From: Lactarius indigo
Lineage: Eukaryota; Basidiomycota; Agaricomycetes; Russulales; Russulaceae
Direction: 5' to 3'
NCBI GenBank assembly: GCA_025766275.1
Contig: JAFKAC010000041.1
Span: forward strand, 248,001 to 312,000
DNA length: 64,000 nt
The notes beneath the pieces were generated by a model. That model was not told where the DNA came from. It searched no databases and saw only the letters and a program-made list of their open reading frames with translations. Positions 23,922 to 34,500 of this stretch are shown one piece after another; within the stretch, counting starts at the first letter, position 1; the number at the start of each line of letters is the position of its first letter. Made by a program: the position numbers and the translations under genes.

Positions 23922-25594
23922 TTGCATGACCCTTATAAGGACTCGAACGTCGAAGATATCTCCCGGATTCCTCGCACGACACGAGAAAAAGTACAAGCCC
24001 AAGGTTCGTCTTCGAGCACTCGCCTAGTGACCGCATCGGGCACTAGCTTGTGTCACACAGGCGAGAGTTACGGACGCGCAACTACAATTGACACGCTTCC
24101 AGAGGATGCTTTACTAGAAATATTTTACTGGTATCAAACGGACGACGATTTTTGGCCCCCCCTTATCCCTGCATCATGTAGATGGCTCAGACTGGTGCAC
24201 GTTTGCAGAAGATGGCGGCAACTCGTATTCGGATCACCACTTCATCTTGACCTCCAACTTCTCTGCACACACAGAACTCCTGTGAGGAGCGATCTGGGTT
24301 TCTGGCCACCCTACCCTATCGTCATCGAGTATGGCCATTACCAAGGACTTACTTCTTACGACGAAGATAATCTCTTTGCTGCTTTCGAGCACCCTGATCG
24401 TATTCGCCATGTCGACCTTAGTCTACCGAGCTCGCAGTTAAGAAAAGTGGCTGCGAAGATGCAAGAACCACTTCTGGCACTGAAACATTTTACGCTTCTG
24501 TCGAAAGATGGGAATGCGCTTGTCCTTCCTGGCAGATTCTTAGGTGGAGCCACCCCATGTTTGCAGCGAATCACCTTAGGAGGCATCGTTTTTCCGGCAT
24601 TGCTAACGCTTCTTTCCTCTTCCAATGACCTTGTCAGTATCAAACTCTACGATATTCCCTTGGGTGGTTACATCTCACCGGAGGCAATTGTGGCGTGTTT
24701 GGCCGCACTTCCCAGGGTCGAAACATTTCACATCGGATTTCAATCGGCTACTTCCCGCCCTGATCGAATACGCGCGCCTCCTGAAACACGGATTGTCCTT
24801 CCTTCTCTCACTTCCATTGAATTCAAGGGCACCAGCGAGTATCTGGAGGAATTTGTTTCCCGAATTGACGGCCCTCGACTGAATCAGATCCACATATTGT
24901 ACTTGAACCAGCTTGTCGACTTCCAAGTTACGCAATCGTTCAAGTTCATCGATCGTTCAGAGGATCCAGAGCTGACACTACTTAGGTATGCGGATGTGAC
25001 CTTTACCAATCGTTCGGTCTCCCTCGTTTTATATCAACGACATCCGAACCGGGCTCCTGTTAGGACTTCCATCTTATGCCAAGGGATTGACTGGCAGGTT
25101 TCGCACATAGTTCAAGTGCTCAGCCACCGTCCCACTTTCCTCTCTCATGTTATTGGTCTCAAGCTCGAATTTGGGACAGACGAAGATTGTCAACTAGAAA
25201 GTGTAGACAACACCGAATGGCTACACCTCCTCCGCCAGTTCTCTGTAGTGCAGACGTTGGATGTATCTCGGGTGTTGGCAGGGCACGTCGCTCTTGCATT
25301 GGAAGACGTCACTGAGGAGATGGCTGCCGGAGTGTTGCCAGCTCTCAGATCGATCAACTTAGTGGGCCAGCTGACGTCATCCATCGACAAGTTCGTCGCC
25401 GTTCGCCGGCTCTCTGGTCACCCTGTAACTGTCGTCGGGGTAGTAAGTGCGGGGGGTGCTCTAGTGGACAGGATGTTGGACGATGTTGCCAAACACGTCC
25501 CATCTGAACAGAAGCGAGGAGGCAAACGGTTCGAGGAGGCCGGTTCTTTAAATATAGAACACCACTCAAGCGACCGCGAAGTGGTAACCACTCT
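23922..25594 (+). CDS. F-box/LRR-like protein (5' part of a predicted chimera)
   Basis: The open frame contains an F-box, TIDTLPEDALLEIFYW...WLRLVHVCRRWRQLVFGSP. About 400 residues of degenerate leucine-rich repeats follow (LVSIKLYDIPLGGYISPEA, LPSLTSIEFKGTSEYL and similar). F-box proteins are substrate receptors of SCF ubiquitin ligases, binding Skp1 through the F-box. The frame has no ATG before the F-box: it opens with TTG, so an upstream exon, perhaps around 23699-23800, must supply the start; I could not fix it. The last 55 residues (VGVVSAGGALVDRMLDDVAKHVPSEQ onward, shown in part) are not F-box sequence. They match the first exon of the DUF6532 gene at 52493. The frame can stop at 25598 or splice at 25595 (gtgagt) into the following DUF6532 exons. 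Confidence 0.75.
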
Positions 25595-25854
25595 GTGAGT
25601 GTTCATTTACCAGACTTACGTTGCCGCTAATGTTAGATAGCCCGAGAGGGATAGGGGACAAGGTGTTGGACTATGTTTCCAAGCACACTCCACTTGAACA
25701 AGAGAAGCGAGGAGACAAATGGCTGGAGGACACCCGTTCCCTGATTATAGAACACCAGGATGTAATCCACCCTGACGAACGCTATGTGGTCGAGGAGAAA
25801 ATCGTTTAGTGAGTGTTCATTTACTGAAGTTACGCTGCCGCTAATGTCAGATAG
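25429..25854 (+). repeat. Tandem duplication of DUF6532 exon 1 plus intron
   Basis: Unit 1 (about 25429-25640) and unit 2 (25641-25854) share exon sequence (LDxVxKHxPxEQ...RG.K..E) and a 46-bp intron each, gtgagtgttcattta...ctaatgt(t/c)ag-atag. Both introns are phase 2, so the duplicated exon keeps the frame. Confidence 0.8.
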
Positions 25855-27219
25855 TGCAAGAAAGATGAAGATGGGACTGGATACGAGATGGGGCTTTTCA
25901 AAGTTGTTACTGGCTCGAGAATATCGCAAGGCTGCAAAATCCGCATTTTATGCTGCCAAGGTTGTTTCGTCTTGTAACTCTTCGCATATATCCCATCTCA
26001 TCGCTCTTATTACAGATTGCGTCAGACAGGGGCAGAGATGAAGCCCATTTTGCCGGGCGACAATGCAATGCATCGTTGGTACCCTGTTGGTTGCGCTTTG
26101 ACATTTCCCGAATTCTCGAGCTGACCACCATGGTTCTCTTCGTAAACGGGAAGTGTTATCAGACGATGACCATGATCATGTGACCGGCGTCGCTCTCTCG
26201 CTTTGCAGAATCTATCTTGCTTGTAAAGATGCAATACCAACGCCCCAAATGAAGAGGGCCTGGGAAGCGACTGTGTGGAACGAAGCGTGTGCAAGGTCGG
26301 GTTTCGATCTTGAATTGTTCATGTCGTTCGAACTGGCAAGTCCCGTTCCCACCGCAGCATCACGTGTCCTCACTATTACTTTCAGTTCGTGGACAGCAAC
26401 ATGAGATTGTTCATCGACTCAAAGACAAAGATAATGCACGTGGTCGAGGCTCAGTATGGCTTTGACGCGAGTCGTGCACCCGATAGTATCAGCAGAAATG
26501 CAAGCCTTGCTCAGGCGCTGTTGTCTGACATGGCCTTTATCTACCGTGTTCGTCTTTCGTCATCACCACCTATGACCCACTGACCACCATTCAGGAATCT
26601 AACCCTGGCGGGAACCATCATCCATACCGGCATCCAGGGCTCCAAAAGGCCATCAACATCACGTGGTTCCGAGATAAGGAAGCCGACGGTGTCACTTATC
26701 ACGAGCATTTTTCTCCGCTGTCGATCCCAGCCATCGCCTTTATACTCGCAGTGGTAAGGGTTTGCTTATATCCGATAGGCCGCGGATCTGACGAATGTGT
26801 CCATTATTATCAGGTCGAGTGTTGCATCGATGAGTGGGCAGATGGCACACGCAAGGAGACGGAGTGGGACGAAGATCGATGGAAGACCGTGTACCAATCA
26901 CACATCAGCTCACTTAATGACTTCCGTGAACACGACATCATTCAAGGCGCAGACTTGTTCGAACACATACGAAGTGATCTTCTCAAGCAAGCGCGGTAGG
27001 ATTTCAAATTGTTCATATGGGTCATGAGGCACTCGTTTGCTAACGCACCACTTTGCCGCCAGAAAACACGCAGGTGTCCCACCTGTGCCTGTGACTGGAT
27101 TAGGAAGATTCTCCCGAGTTGCCCTGGACGCTGCTCACCAAGAGGACCTACCCGCGTACCCTGATCAGGATCTTCCAGTGCCAGAAATCAACATCGTCGC
27201 GGACGACTTGGATGAATGA
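25641..27219 (+). CDS. DUF6532-family protein, copy A (likely fused to F-box gene)
   Basis: Exons in order: 25641-25808 repeats the first exon (LDYVSKHTPLEQEKRGDKWL); 25855-25960 carries GLDTRWGFSKLLLAREYRKA; further exons carry RIYLACKDAIPTPQMKRAW, NMRLFIDSKTKIMHVVEAQY, HPGLQKAINITWF...PLSIPAIAFILA, VECCIDEWADG...VYQSHISSL, and a KHAGVPPVPVTG tail ending at 27219. The block from ..AINITWF to ..SHISSL resembles the DUF6532 domain of Agaricomycetes, function unknown. No ATG opens the first exon; it is reached in frame (phase 2) from the F-box exon. The join near 26100 could not be resolved, so this copy may be damaged. One intron (26336-26385) begins with GC. Confidence 0.65.
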
Positions 27220-27933
27220 TGGGGCGTTGGCTCAGATGGTGGTTTATTTATTGCGTCTGGGACATCAGCATATCATCGAGTTTATGTAGTACATTCTGTA
27301 ATGGTATCCATTACTGTTGTGATTATGCGTGACCATTGTTGAAGTTTTAATATACAGGCAGGCGCTGTAGGGGACTCTGACTCTCTCCTGACTCTTACAA
27401 AGTCCTTCAACAAGCTCATTGAACTCATTGTATATGTCAAGATGGTTGCAGGACCGTGACGGTTGGCGCATGTGGCGTGTTTCAAGCTTGAGGCCGAGCG
27501 CTTGGAACCAGGAGCCTGAGGTCGTCGCTGCTGGTGTTACAGTAATATCGAGTACACCTTATCCCTCGGCGCTCAGCTCTCGTCGCCCGTCCATACTACG
27601 GCTCGTCTTTGGAGAGACAACGACATTCTAACCGTCGAAACTTTCTCTCAGGAGATTACCTGAGTATTCGACCAAGCATTCGGCCGTGGTCCGTCAGCAG
27701 CTTCACAGTCCTTCCTTACTGTAAAGGGGTTGCCATCCCCGCCCAGCCAAAATAAAAACTGTCTGCTGCCTATCCGTTGGCCTCACTTCGAACGGTCTTT
27801 ATCTCATAGACCTTTCCGCTTGGATCATTCGCGCGATCTGGAAGGAGTTCCTCTCAGTCCTCACCACCGTCTAGTACGGTTCACATATATCTCCACTATC
27901 GTCCGCTGAACAGTCCTACCCAAAATCAACACG

Positions 27934-28488
27934 ATGGCGAGCAACGAGAACGTGCAACGTGATATACCCCCCTCCACCAGAACTCGAACCGGCTTTCCTC
28001 CTCCCCCTCCTCCCTACCGTGGCCGCCCGGGGCCTGCATCTCTCACAGCGCATCGCCCGCATCACCCGCGCCAAAAGACAACCCCGTCCCAGACAGCCAT
28101 GTTCCGCGCAGCCGCCCCGCCGCTCGTCTTCGCTGTCCTCATCACCGGGCTACTAGTCGAGCTACGCGCGCGCCTCGCTCCTCCTCCTCCGATCCCCGCG
28201 GCCCTTCCCGGCGGCGGCAGCGCTACCGTTACTGTTCTAGGAAGCTCCATCGCGCAGCGTGTACTGATATGGGCGGAGGTGCGCTGGCCGGGCCTTTGGG
28301 GGCTCCCCGTGGTGTGCGCTGCCGCCGTCTGCGCATTGCGCGCTGCCATTTGGGCGGCCGCGGCTGTAGTCGATAGCCTTGAGGAATGGTGGGTCACTCG
28401 TGGCACTGCGGCTGGGGTGAGGGTCGGCAGGTGGGAAGACGGCGGGAGCGTGTCGGGCAGCGACCTTTTGGGGGGCATGTTCACATGA
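27934..28488 (+). CDS. Small hypothetical membrane protein
   Basis: Single-exon frame of 184 aa starting MASNENVQRDIPP. A Pro-rich, basic N-terminus is followed by two hydrophobic stretches, PPLVFAVLITGLLVEL near residue 65 and GLPVVCAAAVCALRAAIWAA near residue 130, suggesting two membrane spans. There is no recognised family. The DNA is GC-rich and an opposing open frame covers the same bases, so coding status is uncertain. I favour this strand because it has an ATG in good context and a coherent membrane topology. Confidence 0.4.
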   Translation: MASNENVQRDIPPSTRTRTGFPPPPPPYRGRPGPASLTAHRPHHPRQKTTPSQTAMFRAAAPPLVFAVLITGLLVELRARLAPPPPIPAALPGGGSATVTVLGSSIAQRVLIWAEVRWPGLWGLPVVCAAAVCALRAAIWAAAAVVDSLEEWWVTRGTAAGVRVGRWEDGGSVSGSDLLGGMFT

Positions 28489-28690
28489 TTGACATAGCCT
28501 TTTGAAGCGCCCGAGCGTGTAATCATCACGAGTGAGACCCGCCTTGTCGTTGTGTAAGATCAGAAGCTATTATTGGGTATTAGGGTTCGGAACAAACATA
28601 GCATTAATACAAAGCGCAAGCCCATCAGTTTCGTCGACGCTCTGAGGGCGGGGTACACAAACGGGGCCCCTCGTTCTCATTCTGCTTCTC

Positions 28691-29360
28691 TCAATACACC
28701 ACATCGTCCCAGTCCAACATTTTAAGATCGCGCGAGTAAAGTTCACGTATGAACCCGCCGTCCCCAGAGTTCTCCTCAATCTCGACCAGCGAGAAGTGGG
28801 GATCCTCACAATCAGACAGCTCCTCCGAGTCAACGTCGCCGTCGTAATCTTCTTCGTCCGGCATTGCCGCCGCCTTTTTGGCTAAAAGGACCTTTGAGAG
28901 TTTGTGGCCGAAATCCAACCAGCTATCGAACTCGGCCCAGCGACGGGAATATCCAGTGAGGATCGCGTCTCGCAAGAGTTTGTATACGTCCTTGACGATA
29001 GCTTCTAAGCGGAGGATATCCTGCGTCGTAAGTTGGCGATCGGTAAGTTCGGTATATATGTAGAGATCGAATAAACCATACCAATTCTGCGAGTTCCAAG
29101 TAGGACAAACCCATGATGGACTCCAACTTTTCGTAGGTCTGGTCGAATTTGGGCGGCATGCTTGGTGTGGGTAATACGGAAAGGAGGGCCTCGTTAACGG
29201 AGTCTTCCGTGAAACTATCAAAGTCCTCTGGCATTGAAGGATTTTGGAGAACAGAGTCGACGTCGCTCTGATCATCCCCGGCTGAGAAAAACCTGTTCCA
29301 AGCCTCCAGGGAGGATGCGACGAAGGCGGCTGTCTCGGGTGAGTGCGGGCGGGTTTCCAT
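28691..29360 (-). CDS. Hypothetical acidic protein
   Basis: Exons 29360-29082 and 29020-28691 give 202 aa. The 61-bp intron has gtatgg and cgcag ends and keeps phase 0, joining YLELAEL to DILRLEAIVKDVYKLL. The N-terminal part resembles a helical region (FVASSLEAWNRFFSAG). The C-terminus is very acidic (DEEDYDGDVDSEELSDCED). No family was recognised. The ATG at 29360 is the first that gives a compact product; an open frame continues upstream to 29561. Confidence 0.6.
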
Positions 29361-29560
29361 TGGAGATTGATGAGAGAGAAGACGCCAGGTTTCGATGGGG
29401 AAAAAACGCCCAGCTGAGACAAACAGATCGCGTCGCGGTAGTTGGTCGTCCAGCAAGGTAGAGTCATTTATACACCAAGGAACGACTCGACGACGGAAGT
29501 ATATCACCCTGTGGTTGCGGTACCCTAGGAAGTCACATTGGATAATAAGAGCCACTTCCA

Positions 29561-30071
29561 CAAGACGTCAGATCGCATTGGAAGCAGTGCGAAGTTACCG
29601 CTCGTGATGCCGCCAAAGGTGGAAACCCTATACTGTAGCGTAAAAGAAGCACAATAGAAGAATTGCGGAAGCTCTGTGAACTACACCACATAAAGAAGCG
29701 AACCACAGACAGACTCGTGGCAATGGAACAACGAGATAATAGCGACGAGAAGGAATCACAGTGATCTGTCCATCTGAGTGTGTTCGCTACAAGATTTTGA
29801 ACCTTGAAGAAGATCATGTTCCAATTAGCTTTAACGCCGCGTCACTAGGAGCCTGGGGGTAAATGGCCTACATCAAACTGTTGCTTTGGCAAGGTACGCT
29901 TAGAAATATCTATGCTCGGGCATACAGGTAGACTCTTGTGTAGACCGCAGGGTTGAATGATGTCACGTGAGCCAAAGTTACTTAAACAGTTAGCAGCTGT
30001 TCTGGAGCGCGCGATCATAGCAGTGTAGATCTCGAGTTGCGGCGCGCGCAATGGCCGTAAGTCTCTTTTGA
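29561..30071. other. Intergenic, no gene seen
   Basis: Only short frames on the minus strand. No recognisable product between the acidic protein and DYS1. Confidence 0.45.
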
Positions 30072-31396
30072 TTATCGTACATCTTGCGCAAATGTCGCAG
30101 CTACCAACAAAGGAAAGACTAGCGTGGCGTCCGCAAAAACCTGATATATAAACTGATCTAGTGAGAGGTAAAGAGAGACATGAGAACTCTCACCTTTATA
30201 GACTCTGATCCTGCACGAATTTTCCCCCAAGAAATTGCCTCATCTGGTCGTGCGCCTGAATCGGAACCATCGAATTCCTGGCCTGTGTTCTGTGAAAATG
30301 AGTTAACGAGGGAAGCACTACGTAGGTTCGAGGCGTACAATGAACACAGAATAGTCGGCACCGTTGCGCTAAGCAACTGTCAGGAACCACCTTTATCGGG
30401 AGAAGATGACGCGTACTATGAGCATTGCGTTTGCGATCTGATGCTTGCAGACACCCCCGCCAAGAACGATCATCCCCGCCTTGATAGATGTGCGAGCGAG
30501 CTCATTCAAGGCCCGAATATCGCCGACTATGTCTAAGACGAGACCAGGCGACTTGAACGAATGGAAATAGATCACATCTCCGATGGAGCCATCTGTCAGG
30601 GCGGGACAGAAAACGGGAATGTTGTTCTACGTCAGGCTTAGTAACATGTACGCGAGAGGAGAAATTGTACTCGCTTTATACGCCCAGTAATATACAGACT
30701 CCTCATTATCGATCTCTTTTCCTAACCGGCGAATGAATGAGCTCGGCGTCCATACTTGGTTGCTAGCCTTCTGCTCTGCAAGCATCGTATCCAATATTGG
30801 CGTAAGCCAGTCTTCAAACTTGCAGTAGTTATCGTTCGGCACGACGAGATTTCCGATACGATTCATTCCGCGTCTGCGAAGGTCTGCGCCGTCGAGGGAG
30901 AAGTCGGCGAGATACGTCTTTCCAAGACATTTGATAAAGTCCTCCTCGATGCCGCCGGCGGTGGTAACGATGCACGCGACATGTTTATGCTTTACAAGGT
31001 GCAGAATAACCTCACGTAACCCGGAGGAAATGAGGTTTGAGGTGTAGCCAAGAAAGATGTTACAGCGAGTTCGCGCACGGAACTCCGGACTCGATCGTTC
31101 CTCGTTCTCGTCCTCAGGGATCGGTTCATCGGAGAGGCGCCAATGACGCTATGGAGATTGATCGCATGGCAACAAGTTTTAAGGTGGTGATGGGCAAGAC
31201 GCACCATTTTGTTTACGATGTTGATTGCTTTACCGAGGCTATTCGCTTGGAAACCTATACGTTCATAAGATCCGAGCAGAGAATCGAGAGTTGGATATTC
31301 ATCGAAGTTGGGGCCTTGAACAGCTACAGCCTCCTCGGGTACAGGCTCGGAAGGTTTAAGGACGGCCGCGGATGCGCCTTGCGGTATTGTGGCCAT
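30072..31396 (-). CDS. DYS1: Deoxyhypusine synthase
   Basis: Six exons: 31396-31205, 31148-30675, 30626-30417, 30368-30339, 30289-30194 and 30140-30072, giving 356 aa, the usual length. The enzyme transfers the aminobutyl group of spermidine to a lysine of eIF5A, NAD-dependent and cytosolic, the first step of hypusine formation. Conserved blocks: [122 protein letters not shown] (holding the catalytic Lys of SWGK); and [17 protein letters not shown]. Intron 2 appears to start with GC (AAA|gcgagt); the alternative GT four bases on breaks the frame. Exon 4 is only 30 bases. Confidence 0.95.
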
Positions 31397-31568
31397 GGAG
31401 GAACGGACAACGGCCAAAATTAGGGCGCGCGTCGACCGCCGAGAGTCGTAGCCGCGAAAGCGCCCACCAATTTCCCCATCCCATCATCTCATTCAGCCAC
31501 CGCCGCGTCAGCTACCGCCATCGACTACTGCTCTGTGTGCAAGTACACAGTCTAGGGTCTTAGTGGTT
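31397..31568. promoter_or_regulatory. Shared divergent promoter of DYS1 and SEC7
   Basis: Only 172 bp separate the two start codons, which face away from each other, so both promoters must lie here or overlap the 5' coding ends. No specific box was identified. Confidence 0.6.
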
Positions 31569-34500
31569 ATGGACAGCGATCGGTCGTCTCGCTTTTCTCA
31601 AGACGTAGAAATCCCGCTTTCGAAACACGCAAATCTTGGCGACGACGAGCCGCCCGCCGTAAATGGCACATCAATTGGACACGCAGACACGAACGTGAAG
31701 AACACGTTGGAGGAATTGGTTTCGCATCCTGTAGAAATCGAACCCAGTGTCGAGGAAGGAGAGGAGGCTGCGCAGGAGGAGTCTGTTCCCCACAGCGACA
31801 AAGGGGATGGTCTCGACGACGTACCGTTGAAAGACGAAAATCCCAACGTGAGTTTTCGTCATTTCCCTTTGTTATCTGAACATTATGGAGCTCAGGAAGG
31901 CATTCAGGCTGTTCCTACTTTAAATGAACACCCTGCGCCCGGCGAGCGCATCCAAAATCATGATTCAAGCCCACAGCAGTCCGAGCCCGCCGTCCCTCCA
32001 ACTCTGAACGTAAGTGTCTCTTCTCCTTGTCGCTACTTGATTAAGAGGTTATCAGGTCGCGCAGCCCGAGTCTAAACACCTTCCCCTCCCTGACGTCCCC
32101 GCTTCCCCCTCTTCGCCACCGCCACCTCCGGAAAAGACAACGGCTCCTGTATCTTCGGCTCAGCGCAGGGAAAGCCTGCCCCATGTACAGCCAAATGGCA
32201 ACCACAGCGTAATATCGCCATCCATGTCCACGAATTCCTTGCCCTCCGCGTCCTCCCCAATGGGGACCACACACCGACGCTCGCTCACTCTCCCCAGGGG
32301 TAACCCCGTCTCTTCGGTGCTCATTACCTCCGCTCTTGAGACGATCGCTGCTTCTCGTGAGGCTAAGAAGTCCAAGCCGCTCCGCGAGAGTACCCACAGA
32401 GCGCTCGAATTGGTTCGGTCGGACCTGGCAGGTGACCAACCTCGCGACGTTTTCGAACCCCTACGACTTGCGTGCGAAACGGGTTCCGAAAAACTGATGA
32501 TTGCTTCGCTGGACTGTATCACCAAACTCGTCTCTCACGCGTTCTTCGTTGACGACTCTTCGCATATCACTTCGCTGCCATCGCCGCCCCCGTCGCCCGC
32601 GCCTGGACGTCGCGACTCTCACTCCAGCATACCCGAAATCTCGCTGGTGGACCTCGTCGTGCACACCATTACATCTTGCCATACCGAAACTTCCCCGGAT
32701 ACCGTCTCGCTGCAGGTTGTGAGGGCGTTGCTCGCACTCGTACTCTCGTCAACCATTTTAGCTCACCAGAGCTCACTGCTCAAGGCAGTGCGAACCGTGT
32801 ATAATGTTTTTCTTATGAGCAATGACCCTGTCAATCAGACAGTCGCTCAGGGTGGGCTCACACAGATGGTGAATCATGTGTTTGCACGCTGCAGGACGGT
32901 ACCGTCATTCGAACACTCGAGTCGTGAAAGCGTCGCGGACGTGCGCGCAGGTACGGTCTCGTCGGGCCGAGCTTCCGTCGCACCTTCAACACCGGATTCT
33001 ATTCCCGCGCCTTCGTTGCCTACCGAAGACGGGACCTCTTCGGTTTCAGCCTCACGAAATTCCTCGGAAGCAGAGACTGGGAGTACCTTGATTGTTCAGG
33101 AGGAGCACAGAGAGCAAGGAACTACTGTTTCCACGCCTTCCGAGGTATCGGAAGCATATCCTTCACACTCGTGAGTAGTGCGTCAGGCTCAATGGGTCTT
33201 TGAGTTAACTTCCCCGCAGAGAACCCCCCGAGTACAATGGGTCACACGTCAATGGTTCTGCTAGTCCAAGACCCTTGACCATGCACGACCTCTTTCTCAA
33301 AGATGCTTTTCTGGTCTTCCGTGCAATGTGTAAGCTTACAATGAAGCCGCTGAATACCGAAAGGTCCGAACAGATTTTCCTTCGTCGCTGCTTTCACCTT
33401 TGTCACTCATTGACTATTCCAGCGAACGCGACTTGAAGTCGCACGGCATGCGCTCGAAGTTGCTCTCGTTGCACATGGTGCTAATCATTCTCAGTTCTCA
33501 CATGGACATTTTCGTGTCTCCCACGTCTATGATATATTCCTCTGGTTCTCGCGAGGCAAGCTCTTTCGTCCAGATGGCTAATCAGTACCTCTGTCTGTGC
33601 CTCAGCCGTAATGCCGTCAGCCCTGTGCCTCAAGTTTTCGAGATCAGCGTTGAAATATTCTGGCGCACTTTGTCTGGCCTACGCGCTAAACTAAAGAAGG
33701 AGATTGAAGTTTTGTTTCACGAAATCTTCATCCCAATCTTGGAAATGAAGACCTCGACGTTGAAGCAGAAGGCCGTTATTCTCTCAATGCTTTTGAGGCT
33801 TTGCCAAGACCCGCAGGCGCTCGTCGATATCTATATCAACTACGACTGCGACAGCGAGGCTTCCGACAACATTTACGAGCGGTGAGTTGTTGAATCGGTT
33901 TCGGCGCACCTAGAGACTCGTCCTTACACTTTCCCAGCCTAGTTAATGTTATCACCAAACTTAGTAGCAGCAGCACACAAGCCGGCGTCGCGAGCCAAAA
34001 GAATGATCCAGCTGGCAATGTTCCGCAACAACAAACGAAGTTGCAGAATGCGAATGTAGCGCCGTCCCTCAGTACTACCGCCCTCAGCCACCCAGCTGCC
34101 GTAGACCCGGCCACTCTAGGCCAATCAGAGGCGCAGCTCCGGCGACAGGGTCTTGACTGCCTTGCTTCTATTCTCCGCTCCCTTGTGGCCTGGGGAACTG
34201 GGAAGAGTACATCCTCGGAAGAGCCCAGCAGCAACAATGCACCCGTGCCGGACGCGTCCGCATCGCTTGATCGACTTCCGCTCCCAGATGTCGCAAGAGG
34301 TGGGACCCCAGACATAACCGATGACCCGAGCAGATTCGAGAGCGCGAAACAAAAAAAGACGACCTTGATGGAGGGGATCAGGCGGTTCAACCAGAAGCCA
34401 AAGAAGGTGCGTGGTGGTGCTTTTTGCACGCTGGAGGTTATTGACACCTACCCACGCTCGGTTAGGGCATCGAATTCCTCGTCGAAGCTGGCTTCATTTC

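Noticed and set aside
28062..28529. Minus-strand 155-residue open frame opposite the small membrane protein
   Set aside because: Ala/Ser/Thr-rich low-complexity shadow of GC-rich DNA; the plus strand gives a more coherent product.
30180..30536. Plus-strand 118-residue open frame
   Set aside because: It lies antisense to exons of deoxyhypusine synthase, whose conserved blocks are unmistakable on the minus strand.
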